The notes beneath the pieces are model-generated. The model was not told the origin of the DNA, made no database searches, and worked only from the letters and a program-made list of their open reading frames with translations. The position numbers and the translations under genes are program-made. A stretch of 32,472 nucleotides of DNA from Mesotaenium endlicherianum (Eukaryota; Streptophyta; Zygnematophyceae; Zygnematales; Mesotaeniaceae): the NCBI GenBank assembly GCA_009602735.1, contig WELA01013854.1, forward strand, positions 18,356 through 50,827, read 5' to 3'. This document shows positions 17,416 through 28,171 of the stretch, piece after piece. Numbering within the stretch: the stretch's first letter is position 1; every line of letters starts with the position of its first letter.

Positions 17416-20400
17416 TTAGGGCGGTGCCCCACCCGCCCGAAGGTGGAACCGTTTCAACGCCCCTTTGGCATTGGTCAGCTGGTCTGTAAATTCCCAAGTG
17501 TCCCCAAAGGCATCGTAACCCTTCCATCGGATGAGGTACTTCATGACATATTTAGACGATTGACGGACCGAGCGAGCGTCTAAAATCTCATCGACCTCAT
17601 ATTCCTAAGGATCGCCGTCCCGGACAGCGAGGACCGGTCCCGGTTGGACCGGTAACCGACCTGTGAACAGTGTATCACCTTTGACGTATGGTTCCAGGAA
17701 GGAGACATTAAAGACCGGGTGACCCTTGTATTCAGCTGACATGTTCAGTTTGTAAGCATTCTGACCGATACGACGTACCACCGAATATGGACCGACCCAG
17801 ACAGGGCCAAGCTTTTTGTTGACCACACCAGGGAGGTACAGGTGCTGAGAATGCAGTTTGACTAAATCGCCCTTGGAAAATGTCAGCTCCCGACGGTGTT
17901 GATTAGCGTGTTTTTGTTGGTTTTCTTGGGCTTTGTGCAGGTTTTGTTGGACTTCTGAAAGGGTGTCAGCAAACTCCTGAGTTAATTGAAGTGGGACCGG
18001 GTTGTCACTCCCTTCAGGGCAAGTTAAAGACTCCCCCAGTACATCTACAGGAGACTTAGGGACTCTACCCAGGCTGAGTTCAAAAGGAGTCTTGCCCGTT
18101 GACGTGTGCACCGCACTGTTCACTGCAAACTGAATTTGAGGCAATAGGTCCTCCGAATCAACTTGTTTTTGGTTAATATATGCTCTCAGCACCTCCTGCA
18201 GAACTCGGTTAGTTCTTTCAGTCTGCCCATCAGTCTGAGGGTGGTTTGCTGTGCTGAGCAGCTGTTTGACTCCCATTAACCCCATTAAAGCTCTCCAGAA
18301 CTTAGAGGTGAATTTTGAGTCTCTGTCTGAGATGATATTAGAAGGGAGCCCATGTTGGCATACTACATGGTTGTAGAACTGTCTCGCTGTTTCGAGTGCA
18401 GTCACTTTGACAGTTGTGGGGATAAAAATGACCATTTTTGTCAGTTTATCCACGACTACCAGTATTGAATCATGCCCGTTGGCAGTTCTTGGTAGTGAGA
18501 CCACCCAGTCCATGGATATAGTTTCCCAGCGTCCAGCTGGGATGGGCAGTGGTTGCAAGAGACCTCCGGGTGGTGTGTGCCGAGACTTATTTCTCTGACA
18601 CTGGTCACAGGACTTGACATATTTCAAGACCTCTCGGGGTAACCTCTCCCAATGATAATGTTTTGCCAGTTTGCCAACAGTTTTGGCCTGCCCCAAATGT
18701 CCACCCAGGAGACTGTCATGCGCTTGACTCAGTAAGAGAGACCTTATTTCCAAGTTATTAGGAATGACCAGCTTAGCCTGCCTGAAGTGGTTTCTATCAC
18801 CCAGACCCTTCTCTTAAGCTTATACCCGAGTGCAGTAGCACGACACACACCAGTAGTGGGGCTGGGCTCAAATGTTGGGTCAAAAAGGTAGGCTTTCCTA
18901 AGTTGTTCAAGGAAGGACTTTTTCACCTTTAGTGAAGTGAGTGCACACAGGACTTTATCTACAGCATGCTGACTAAAGTTCCTTTCTTGCAAGTCAGGTC
19001 TTCTAGAGAGTGCATCAGCAGGATTCAACTTCCCTGGTTTGTAGTCGATCTGGACTTGGAACTGCTCCAGCATCTGGCTCCAGCGGTTCTCCCTCCTCGA
19101 CAGCTTGGACTTCTTCTGAAAGTGAGTCATAGCTAGATGATCTGTAATCACCTTAAAGGCTTTACCATGTAAGTATGCTCTCCAATGTTTGAGCACATGA
19201 AAGATAGCTAGCAGCTCTTCATCATGCACTGAGTAATTAATCTCCGCTGGATTAAATTTCATAGACTCGTACAACACAGGATGCCACTCCTGCCGTACCT
19301 TACCATCCTTTGTGGTTTTGTCAGCAGGCTGCAACAAAATAGCACCCATGGCAAAGTCAGAGGCATCAGTAACCACCTGCACCGGTTTGCTGGGGTCATA
19401 CACGGCTAGCACTGGGGCAGAACAAAGGGCATTTTGAAGGGTCTGGAAGGCAGCCTGCTGCTCTTCCCCCCACACATACCTCATGTCTTTCTTAGTAAGG
19501 TCAGTCAGTTTACTGGCCTTTGTGGAATAATTTTCAATAAATCTCCTATAGTAGTAAGCCAACCCGAGGAAGGATCTAACTTCAGAGACAAACTGTGGTA
19601 CTGACCAGTCCCTTATGGTCTAGACTTTCTTAGCATCCACGCTGATGCCATTTTTACTGACAATGTGGCCTAAGAATTCAATATTGTTACACTTGGTCAT
19701 TTTAGCACATAAGTGATTTGTTCATAGAGTGTCCAGGATTGTCTTCAAGTGTTCAGCGTGCTGAGCTTTATCTTTAGAGAAAATTAAAATATCATCCAGG
19801 AAAAGTTGCACAAACTTATTCAAATAAGGTCAGAAAATGTCATTCATAGCACCCATGAAGGTGGCAGGAGCATTAGTCAGTCCAAATGGCATCACGTTGA
19901 ACTCATAGTGTCCATAACGTGTACGGAAGGCAGTCTTGTGTTCATCCCCCTCAGCAATTCTGATTTGATGATAACCACTCTTGAGATCTATCTTACTGAA
20001 CACCTTAGCACCAGACAGGGTATCAAGCAAGTCCTCAATTCTGGATAAAGCATACTTGTTCTTTATGGTAATTCTGTTCAGGGCTCTGTAATCCACACAC
20101 ATCCGCATACTGCCATCCTTTTTCTTAACAAATAGGATGGGTGCGCCGTAAGGTGATTTACTGGGAGAAATATAACCATTTTCCTCAAGCTCTGCAATCT
20201 GTGTTTTCAACTCCTCGCTCTCCACATAAGACAAGCCATACGTGCGTTGCCAGGGTGGCTGGCTACCAGGTAATAAATCAATCCTATGATCTACTTCCCG
20301 CTTAGGGGGTAGTCCTGGAGGCATATTAAACACATCCGTGTACTGAGCAACAATGTTTGCAGCAGTAGGGTGCTCTGGAGGGCTTACCTCCTTCTCAACC

Positions 20401-21536
20401 ACTTCTTCAGGTTGAGGAGGTACCTCTCTTAGCAGCAGACTGAACATTCTGTCTTCCTTCTGGTTCCAGCTTTTGACGAACTCCATTGCATTCAGCAACT
20501 TGCATCCTTCTGGAAGCCTCTTCTTTTCCTTCATTTGCCATCCACACAGGACAAGAGGAAGAGCACTGGTGGGTGCCAAGTCAGTCTGCCCATCACTGGC
20601 TCCTCTCACTTTAACCGTACTTGTGCTCCAACACACTTCAGCTTGATGTCTATTAAGCCAGGACCTGCCTAGCACAAGATCATAAAAGCCAGTGTTGAGT
20701 ACCTCAAATGTAAGCGTTTCAGTTAGAACTGCAATGCCAGAACCTAACTGGACCTCAATAGGCTTGGTTATAACTCCTCCCGGGATACTTGAGGCATCTC
20801 CAAGGAATATTTTTCTATTCCCTTGGGTGACAGTAGGCAGCCTTAGCCGCTTAACTAAGTCCTTGTGGATAAAAGTATGTGACGCCCCTCCGTCAACAAA
20901 TGCCCTCACCTTCCTACCTGCAATCATGCAATGCAGTAGGATAGGGGGGACTGTCTTTTCCTGACTTTCGCATTGTTCTCCTGACGTAGCAAAGAAATGT
21001 TGGACATCAGGTGGAACAAGAGCATCCAGAGTGTGCACTCTCTGGACGTCTATATTGCTGATGGTCTCCTTTATCTGGTTGTCAGGCATGCATAGTGAAT
21101 CCAGTTCAGCAGGACCCATAATACCTGCTACGAGGGCAGCTAGTGACGACTCACTATCTCTAGCATCCTCACAGTCAGTAGACTGGATTACTGACTGTTG
21201 CTGTCTTTTAAAGGCTGGTCTTTTCTCTCGACCTTGGGAAGGTGCTTGATTGGACCCTGTTCTCTGTAGTGGCCTTTCTGCTGACAATGGATTTTGCTGA
21301 GGCTGGTCTCGGCTTTGTCCTACCACCACCCCTTCTATAGCCACCTCGAGAGGAACCACCTCTACCTCTAGACTGAATAGCATTGTACTCATACTCATAT
21401 TCATCACCCTGATTATCCTCAGCCTGGTCTCCTTCAATTGCATTGTAGGAACCGTGGGGCTTTTTGACAATCTTAGACACCAAAGCGTTACTCTGGCGCT
21501 TGTGATTGAACTGCTGCTGATCCCAGGCGTCAGCAT
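17416..21536 (-). pseudogene. pol: Element C Pol: PR-RT-RNase H-IN-chromodomain, broken
   Basis: Domains in order from the 5' end: protease with [12 protein letters not shown] (Gly where most have Ser); RT with [13 protein letters not shown] and LFLDDILIFS; RNase H with [16 protein letters not shown] and ITDHLAM; integrase zinc region (HDSLLGGH...CDQCQRNK); D,D-35-E core (SMDWVVSLP, SDRDSKFTSKFW, DGQTERTNR); chromodomain (YEVDEILD...YLIRWKGYDAFGDTWE). In-frame stops: TGA 19830-19832, TGA 19722-19724, TAG 19620-19622 and TAG 17605-17607, each a single C-to-T change from Arg (CGA) or Gln (CAG). A frame break falls near 18810. The chromodomain lies beyond the last stop and runs to the TAA at 17416-17418. 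The frame overlaps the end of gag and is +1 to it; the ATG at 21536 is not the true start. Confidence 0.93.
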
Positions 21537-22656
21537 CCTGGATCAAGTCAGCCAGTTTCTCATACTTTTTCTCAGCAAAATGACCAGAGACCTCGGATTT
21601 CAAGCCATACCTGAAGTATGCTATCCTATACCGTTCTGGCAAATCAGGCTGCTTCATCATGTTCTCTTGGAACTTTTGAGCAAACTCAGCAACTGAAGTG
21701 GTCTGCTTCAGTGTCAGGGAGATCATCGCATAGATAGCTTTCTCCTGCTGGTTGATGACATCAAACTTCTCATGCAACTTCTCGACAAACTCTACCCACG
21801 TAGGGTCACCGAGTTGCCGAGCCTTACGCTCTTCCTTCCAGTAAAGCCACCAGTCTGCGGCACTACCTTTCAGTAGCGCACCGGTGTGCCTGACCTTCTC
21901 ATAATCCTGCAGTTCTGGGTAGTTCTCCAGCCACTGCTCAACATCCGCGAGAAACTTGATCAGGTAATATTTTCTGTTTCCCTCAGGATCATATTCCTGG
22001 GGAGGTTTTGGCTTGGGCTTACAAGGCCCTCGGCCACCACCAGTAGTGGTTTGAGACCCCAGTTGGTCTCTGTCCCGCAGTAGGGACATTATGATTCTTT
22101 TGTCCTCCTGCTGGGACTGATACATGGTCGCCATTTGCGACTGCATCTGAACGAACAATGCTCCCAAGTCTACACTCTGGGGTGGTAGATTAGCAAATGC
22201 AGCAGCAGCATCGGCCTCTACTTGTTGAGTAGTGTCCTCAACAGTCCCTCTCGCTCCTGCAGCAGCAATTCCTGCCGCATTCATCCGGTCACGTATTTGA
22301 CCTAGGGGTACATTGGGTTGTACAGCAGGAGGTGGGTTCAGAACATTGGCCCTTGATGCCATAAGTTCCTCAACAGTGCGCTCGTCAGCTGGCTGTCTTT
22401 CCCTCCTTTCTGTATCTTCAGCGGCCTTTGCTACTTGTTCAGCTTCTAGCCTGGCTCTCTCCTCCTCAGCTTGCTGAGCTGCGACTGCGGCAATAGCAGC
22501 TGCCTCATCTGCAGCCTCTCTAGCTGCAGTATCTACTACTGCTTCAGAATAGGTACGGGTTCCCGCTACATGGCTTTCCGCCTGGTTTTCGACATTCTCG
22601 TTATTCTGGTTCTCCATGTCTCGGGAGTTGCTAGTTTGAGACCTTGTCCTTACCAT
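21208..22656 (-). CDS. gag: Element C Gag (482 aa), RGG-type C-terminus
   Basis: This is an uninterrupted frame starting 17 bases 3' of the primer site with [11 protein letters not shown]. Residues ~55-115 are Ala/Glu-rich and helical. The capsid domain lies at ~215-375 ([43 protein letters not shown]). The C-terminus has an Arg/Gly-rich box ([18 protein letters not shown]), and there is no CCHC zinc knuckle in this frame or in the start of pol. RNA binding is therefore probably by the RGG box, an inference. The gag stop lies at 21208-21210; pol overlaps in the +1 frame. Whether that shift is programmed or a one-base lesion cannot be told from one copy. Confidence 0.92.
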   Translation of the reverse strand: MVRTRSQTSNSRDMENQNNENVENQAESHVAGTRTYSEAVVDTAAREAADEAAAIAAVAAQQAEEERARLEAEQVAKAAEDTERRERQPADERTVEELMASRANVLNPPPAVQPNVPLGQIRDRMNAAGIAAAGARGTVEDTTQQVEADAAAAFANLPPQSVDLGALFVQMQSQMATMYQSQQEDKRIIMSLLRDRDQLGSQTTTGGGRGPCKPKPKPPQEYDPEGNRKYYLIKFLADVEQWLENYPELQDYEKVRHTGALLKGSAADWWLYWKEERKARQLGDPTWVEFVEKLHEKFDVINQQEKAIYAMISLTLKQTTSVAEFAQKFQENMMKQPDLPERYRIAYFRYGLKSEVSGHFAEKKYEKLADLIQDADAWDQQQFNHKRQSNALVSKIVKKPHGSYNAIEGDQAEDNQGDEYEYEYNAIQSRGRGGSSRGGYRRGGGRTKPRPASAKSIVSRKATTENRVQSSTFPRSREKTSL

Positions 22657-22677
22657 ACAAAGAAGACTGTGATAACT

Positions 22678-22689
22678 GCTCCGATACCA
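22678..22689 (-). other. Element C primer-binding site
   Basis: The element strand reads TGGTATCGGAGC one base after the 5' LTR, the same initiator-tRNA-Met-like sequence as in element A. The gag ATG follows 21 bases later. Confidence 0.85.
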
Positions 22690-22690
22690 C

Positions 22691-23410
22691 TGAAATGAAT
22701 CGACTTACCAAATAGGCGATTAACAATTAATAAAGATCTTTATATCAGCAAGTAATCTTTATGGATTTTCCGTTACCTGATTAAACGGCAAAAGGACAAC
22801 ACACTAGCAGTGAACGACACTCGTAAGTCAAATACAAGTAAACTAGCATCAATAATGCAATCGGTAATCTCATGCATAAGCAAGGTTAGAAGACAGTGCG
22901 TATCAATGGCTTCTCGCCTTGGATTCAGATATCTCTCAGGAAGCTGTACAAGAGAGTTGGCCTTGTTTCCAAATGCCGAACTCGAGAGCAATGCCTAGCA
23001 TATGTACATGGAATGAGTTTACTGTTCAACGGCCAGTGCGATGGCACCGCCTACCCGGGAGTTAACCACGTTGGTAGGACCTCGGTTAACAAAATCCACC
23101 GCCATCTCCCATCATCCCGAATCGCCATCCATCGTAGGGATGTCATCTGGCCATTTATCTAGCATACCACACTTAGATGCATACCGAGGCAGTTCGCTGC
23201 TACCGAGTACGGAAGTCAGCCGGCTGTCAAAGAATGTGTCAGCAAGCTGACTTAAGCTGACTTCAGCCTGCTGCTTCCGGCCAAGTCATTAAACTGATAT
23301 TAAATATAAAGTCCAGCAGATTGATCATCAACTAGAGTTCAGCAGGCTGAACTTATTTAACTATATTATTTAAATGAATATTATGTCAACCGATATATTG
23401 ATTCATTACA
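22691..23410 (-). repeat. Element C 5' LTR
   Basis: It is 720 bp, starting TGAAATGAATC and ending GATTCATTACA on the plus strand, with intact TG/CA termini. A cluster of GCTGAC and CAGCxxGCTG-type motifs, including GTCAGC-AA-GCTGAC, lies near 23215-23350, which is the U3 side on the element strand and may be a regulatory cluster. GTCTC at 23411-23415 is the target duplication. Confidence 0.95.
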
Positions 23411-23753
23411 GTCTCTGCCCATTCGCCAAAATTGCCTCCTTAGGCTGATAATGCTTTTGCACAGGGATTCGCCACTCTTTCACCAGCTTCTTGTGCACAA
23501 AGTTTGCACTTGCGCCATTGTCGACCATACACTTCGCCTTGTTGCTGCCGACTACTCCTTCCACGATGATAGGCTTGTCAACATCTCGTCTTTCGCTTCT
23601 CGGCAGGCTCCTTGGGATAACCTCCTTGTGAGTTCTTGTCTTCACGCCAGTAGACACCCCAGAACAACTTACTGGCGTCTTCCTTTTTCCTGCTGTTGAG
23701 GTTGCTTCGCCCTCACATGACAGTCTCGAGCCAGATGTCCAAGCTTGCCGCAA
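23411..23753 (-). pseudogene. Element B protease, N-terminal part
   Basis: This frame is -1 to B's gag and encodes the start of the aspartic protease, with the active-site segment CMVDNGASANFVHKKL (Asn in place of the usual Ser or Thr). It ends at the insertion point of element C. The other half of the domain is at 14612 and below; deleting C with one GTCTC copy (8,798 bases) makes the two halves continuous in frame. Confidence 0.9.
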
Positions 23754-24699
23754 CTATAGCACGGTCCTCTCGGCTTGAAATTCTGCTGCCTGCGCTGGTA
23801 CTGCACAAGCCCCAACTCCATGGGTACTGGATCTTGAACACTCGTGCTTGGCGCTTGAGGTCCAAAGTGTCGATATCCTCCAAAGTTGTGGCTGCCCCAC
23901 TGCCTCTGACTATACTCCACAGCGTCGACCCTCGTCGCCAATGCCATCATTTCCCCAAGACTGGTAGGGTCCTTGAGCGCCACTTCCTTGGCCACAGTTG
24001 GCTTGAGTCCCCTCTTGAACTTGTCCCTCATCTCTGACTCGTGCATAGATGGACATTGAAGCACCAGCTCGTTGAAGCGCGATACATACTCTTGAACGCT
24101 TGCTCGTTGACGGAGGCGCACCAATAGATCTCGAGCAGTAGCCTCGGGTGCAATAGGTTGAAATTGCCTCTTCAAGCCTTCAAATAGCTGATCAACAGTA
24201 GCAGGAACTCCAAACAGCTGCTCTTCTCGTTCATACCAAGCTCCAGCACTCTTCTGCAGCAAAGTTATGACAAAGGCGACTTGCCTGTCGGGCGTGAGCG
24301 CAGAGTACTCCATAAATTTATTCACTCCAAATATCCATTGATGAACAGGCGGCGATCCACGCTCTCCAGTATAAACTTCAGGCTTAGGCGCACGCACTCC
24401 TGACGCGGGTGGAATAACTGGTTGCACCGCTGGCTTAACATAATTGGTGGTACAACGGGTGCAGGTGCCGAACTCGTCGAAGCGGCGTTTCCCATAACAA
24501 CTCGCACCATTCTCTCCACCTCCGCGCTCATATTTTGTTGACATTGGGCGTAGACTTCTCCTCCAATTGCATTTGCCATCTGCCGCAACATCGCCTGCAT
24601 CTCTTGTTGCTCCCTTGACAAAGGTGGTGCTGTCTGCTGCCCCGCGCGCTCAACATGCTCGACATGTTCGCCTCCTCCAGCTGTCGACTGCGACTCCAT
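23669..24699 (-). pseudogene. Element B Gag, frameshifted
   Basis: The N-terminus (MESQSTAGGGEHVEH, from 24699) and a central-to-C-terminal frame (to 23669) are in different frames, with the break near 24440-24460 in a Pro/Val-rich linker. The second part holds the capsid domain (VHQWIFGVNKFMEYS, AGAWYEREEQLFG, VQEYVSRFNELVL, FKRGLKPTVAKEV) and one CCHC knuckle, CYSCGKLGHLARDC. The protease overlaps its end in the -1 frame near a run of five A at the codons GAA AAA. The break could be decay or an assembly error; nearby B sequence has both. Confidence 0.9.
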
Positions 24700-24719
24700 A
24701 ACATAATATGCAAATTAGC

Positions 24720-24734
24720 CCAACTCCGATACCA
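24720..24734 (-). other. Element B primer-binding site
   Basis: The element strand reads TGGTATCGGAGTTGG, two bases after the 5' LTR. It is again initiator-tRNA-Met-like, as in A and C. Confidence 0.82.
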
Positions 24735-24736
24735 GA

Positions 24737-25480
24737 TGAAAGGGGCAGAGTGCCCTAGTGGAAGCGTAGTAACTCACGAGGAAAGGAACTAGTTGCAATC
24801 ATACTCGAGAGTGCAGCGACATATCACTAACAAAGCTTAGGAAAAATACTCAACATTTTGAGTAGCAAGAAACTGTTCACAAATGAACTAGGATGAAAGG
24901 TCTTGTCATTACAAACCCGTAGAAATTTACAGAAGTGAAAATTGATGAGAAACATAGAAGTTATGCCTATTTATAATTTTCTGCCTAAGTGCTCCTCTCT
25001 AGGAGGAAGCTACGGATTTTCCTAAATGTTCGTCAAATCGTCCCTTCCAGAATATTCGTGAGTAAGCCAGATCAGTCTAATCTGACGTGTCGGGCCGAAT
25101 TGACGTCCACATACATGCATCGACATTACTAGAATATTCTATCTTAGACGCGCTAGGCTAAACCGAAACTTCTAGGTAAATCGCCCTAGTCGACACTCCG
25201 CGTCAGCCGAACTTACGTGAAGGTTCGAGTTCACACTAACGGGCCAGATCGCTCGACGCTGTCGGTCAATCCGACGGTCGCGCTCACCGCGAATTTAGGA
25301 CAATCGTCAACCGACCTCAAAACTAATTAAACTTCAGAAATCCGTAACTCTCTCAATACTTGACCAAATTTAATGAACTTTATATCAAAATGACCAAAAA
25401 AATGCACTCTACACTACTATACAATCAAAACATTCTTTTATGAAACTTAAAAATGCACTTCATAAACCTATGACCTTACA
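24737..25480 (-). repeat. Element B 5' LTR, 744 bp
   Basis: It is the partner of 3896-4584 with the same ends (TGAAAGGGG...CCTTACA on the plus strand), scattered substitutions and about 55 additional bases near 24894-24950. CACCT at 25481-25485 is the right-hand target duplication. Confidence 0.95.
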
Positions 25481-25546
25481 CACCTCGTCTCCCTTTTCTA
25501 CTCTATTCTAGCATACTCTACCCTATTCTACATGTGAGTTGAATTT

Positions 25547-25658
25547 GCACTTGAATGATACATCCATGATTCAAACTCGCATTACTCTATTATCCTATGT
25601 TATTTGGGATGATAAAATGATGACTAGAATGAGTAGAAAATTGGTGCATCTACAAACC
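25547..25658 (+). repeat. Direct repeat, copy 1 (~110 bp)
   Basis: It starts GCACTTG-x-ATGATACATC and ends near GCATCTACAAACC. Copy 2 is at 26212-26332 with about 12 extra bases near its end. The copies share long runs such as GATGACTAGAATGAGTAGAA. They lie 665 bp apart with no coding sequence between them. Confidence 0.85.
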
Positions 25659-26211
25659 AATAATCTAATTGAAATTAAATTGAAGTTTGAAAGTGCACAA
25701 ATTTCTTACACTTTCACATATGATCAAGTTGAAATGTCAAATGTCAAAATGTCAAATGTGTAAGCTCCATGCAACTTCGAGAGCTCCATTTTCTACACAT
25801 TCACGAGAGTAGATGCAGAGTCAGATAGATGCTAGACTAATTCCTCAAGCTATGTAGCAAGCAGGCAAGATGATAGAAGTCATTGCAGTGCATTTCTACA
25901 GTGCTGTAAGATCCCACCCACCCTCCCAATTAGATGTTTTCTAGCTGAGCAGGAACACTAGCTAGATAAGGCAGTAAGAAGCATAGCTTATACATCAGTC
26001 GTAGTATTTAGAAGTACAATGCACAGTTCCTCTCAGCTACAAAATAAGAGTAAGATTGCCCATTAGTAGAATGTTAGGTGATATATGTCAGCTACCCTGA
26101 AGAGAATACAATAGAAATTCATTAGTACAGGCTAGGATAAAAACAGGTCTAGAACTAGGGTAGAAGTCCAAAGTCCAAGTGCAAGTTCAAGTATACACAC
26201 GCGCGTGCTTC

Positions 26212-26332
26212 GCACTTGTATGATACATCTATTATTCAAACCTGCATTACTCTATTATTATATAATATATGGGATGATAAATGATGACTAGAATGAGTAG
26301 AAAATTTGAGAAAATTGATGCATCTTCAAACC
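26212..26332 (+). repeat. Direct repeat, copy 2
   Basis: This is the partner of 25547-25658, in the same orientation. Copy 2 is immediately preceded by a GC palindrome (CACGCGCGTG); copy 1 is not. It could be the ends of a small unclassified element. Confidence 0.85.
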
Positions 26333-26740
26333 CAGACTTCCGTCCCCAGACGGGAGCCTCGTGAGCCCATTGGCCACAGCGAACATATAACTTATCATTG
26401 CGCACATGTCGACGCCTATCCCGCCCACCTCGTACCATGTTCGTAGGGTGTCGAGGAGTCCATGCGGAGTCCCTTTAAATTTTGTCCAAAGTTTGGACTT
26501 GAAAAGTTTGCAGTCTGCTCAAATCTATTCAAATTTTTTTAAAGCGGGATACTGCACTCAAGGTTGACTACCCGTAGGGGTCAGCGCCTCCAGCCGGTCG
26601 GTCTGGGTCGGTCATATATTCATAACGGTCTTATTGGAAGGGATTTGGAGACTTTCACCTGACTCAGAATCGGTCCTCCGAAGTTGCTGACGAGGCCTAC
26701 GGTTTCTAGACGGACGGGTCCGGGGCTCCGTCCCCAGAGG

Positions 26741-27075
26741 CGGGGTGCTAACTCTTTTGTCCGGGAGGGCATTCTTTGCGAAAAAAATCAAAGGATTTGC
26801 AATTGGCGAAAAAAATCAGTATGTTGTGCAGCTTGGCGAATTTAATCAGAATTTACATGTTTTTGCGGCATGTTTTCAAATTGTCGTCTTTCCTGCGGCA
26901 AATATCAAGCGTCTTTTAAAAGTCCTTGCGAAAACAATCAACCGTCCGGAGTCGCCTGCGGCGCTCTTTCAACCTTGCGAAAAAAATCAATGAGACGAAG
27001 AAAGCGGCGGCTTCACTTGCAGACTTTGCGATGAACTTCAGTAATTCAGGAATCTTTGCGACAGTTAGCACCCCG
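26741..27075. mobile_element. 335-bp inverted-repeat element made of a ~30-bp degenerate array
   Basis: The ends are a perfect 13-bp inverted repeat: CGGGGTGCTAACT at 26741-26753 and its complement at 27063-27075. Between them the motif TTGCG or TGGCG recurs, with GCG at 26778, 26806, 26836, 26865, 26895, 26928, 26958, 26977, 27028 and 27058, mostly 28-33 bp apart, and several copies read TTGCGAAAAAAATCA. A 12-bp direct repeat with one mismatch (26728-26739 and 27073-27084) brackets it. It has no convincing ORF. It resembles a MITE assembled from repeated binding-site-like units. Confidence 0.6.
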
Positions 27076-27375
27076 TGCCCAGAGACGTCACAATGGGCAA
27101 CGCATGCTCCGGGCTGCTAGAACGAACGCATCCAGGCGCCCAAGAAACCTGTACGCACACGCTTGAGCGAGCGTCGATCACCTACGTCGTCGACATGGTT
27201 CAACATTTTGCCCGCACGCGCGACCAGCAGTCCCAGAGCTACCAGTCACGAGAGCGTCAGGGGCAAGCGCAGAGCAAGGGCACGGCAAGCAACAGAGGCT
27301 GCCTAGAGCTGCCTCGCGGTAGCCTTAAGCCACCTTGAGCAGTGCTGGTGGATCGATCTGGGGTATGCCTTCGAA

Positions 27376-27383
27376 CCAATCAG
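27376..27383 (+). promoter_or_regulatory. CCAAT box upstream of histone H4
   Basis: CCAATCAG lies about 295 bp 5' of the H4 start. CCAAT elements are common in histone promoters, but single copies of this length occur by chance. Confidence 0.35.
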
Positions 27384-27491
27384 AGTGAATAATTTAGGCC
27401 CTTTGGATACAGACTGTGAGTTTCTGGACCGACGATATATTAGTTATCGGACGCCTATGAGTGTCAGCATTTTAGTTTCGCGTTTCCGCTT

Positions 27492-27499
27492 CCGCCAAA
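27492..27499 (-). promoter_or_regulatory. E2F-like site upstream of histone H4
   Basis: The minus strand reads TTTGGCGG, an E2F-type sequence (TTTSSCGS), 176 bp upstream of the H4 ATG. It would suit S-phase expression of H4. Only one copy is seen. Confidence 0.45.
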
Positions 27500-27570
27500 A
27501 TACGGGGCTCGTTTGACAACTTTTTGAGCTTTTGGAAATCCGAACCCTTCCAGAGAGCAAGTGGGATGCA

Positions 27571-27578
27571 TACAAATA
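27571..27578 (+). promoter_or_regulatory. Possible TATA-like element of histone H4
   Basis: TACAAATA lies ~97 bp before the ATG, leaving room for a start site near 27600 and a 5' leader of ~70 bases. A stronger-looking TATA (GATATATTAG, ~27434-27443) lies upstream of the E2F-like site and is less well placed. Confidence 0.3.
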
Positions 27579-27623
27579 CGAGTTTGCAATCTTAGCAAAA
27601 AGTATTAGTCTTTCATCTGCTGA

Positions 27624-28131
<508 letters not shown>

Positions 28132-28171
28132 GCGATGTCTCCAAGTTAATTAAGTCTATCTGCAGCACTCT

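Larger units (their letters stand above)
14618..23410 (-). mobile_element. Element C: degenerate Ty3/gypsy chromovirus with an extra 3' ORF, 8,793 bp
   Basis: On the minus strand: 5' LTR (23410-22691), primer site, gag, pol, extra ORF, PPT, 3' LTR (15337-14618). Both LTRs are 720 bp. The flanks GTCTC (14613-14617 and 23411-23415) are a perfect 5-bp target duplication inside B's protease. Its pol has four in-frame stops and one frameshift, and the extra ORF has one frameshift, so this copy is defective. The extra ~560-codon ORF in the position where envelope genes lie in some Ty3/gypsy elements is the unusual part. A solo LTR of the same family is at 302-1021. Confidence 0.95.
3896..25480 (-). 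mobile_element. Element B: old Ty3/gypsy chromovirus, split by elements C and A
   Basis: Read on the minus strand, B runs 5' LTR (25480-24737), primer site, gag, protease start, [element C], protease end, RT, RNase H, [element A], integrase, chromodomain, PPT and 3' LTR (4584-3896). The outer flanks CACCT at 3891-3895 and 25481-25485 are a perfect 5-bp target duplication, so the whole is one insertion with later nested insertions. Taking out C with one copy of its GTCTC duplication brings the two halves of the protease frame into register. B is dead: it has several in-frame stops, at least two frameshifts and two single-N assembly joins. Its LTRs are visibly more diverged than those of element A and differ by an indel of roughly 55 bp. 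Confidence 0.95.
25486..26740. other. AT-rich non-coding stretch
   Basis: I see no gene here. It holds the 5' copy and the 3' copy of a ~110-bp direct repeat, a short AAATGTC tandem run (25732-25762), a palindrome CACGCGCGTG with an adjoining GTGC-TTC-GCAC hairpin (about 26199-26215), and from 26340 a more GC-rich stretch of unknown nature. Confidence 0.7.

Noticed and set aside
26190..26332. Helitron end suggested by the GC hairpin near 26200
   Set aside because: No CTRR end at the right distance from the hairpin, no TC start that can be paired with it, and no helicase sequence.
26771..27075. CRISPR-like array (about 30-bp periodicity)
   Set aside because: Units are degenerate throughout with no constant repeat separated by unique spacers, and the host is eukaryotic.
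27093..27338. An ORF beginning MGNACSG, a possible myristoylation/palmitoylation start, between the 30-bp array and H4
   Set aside because: Beyond the first seven residues nothing is recognisable, the frame is short and there is no conserved domain or splice evidence. It could be a chance ATG.
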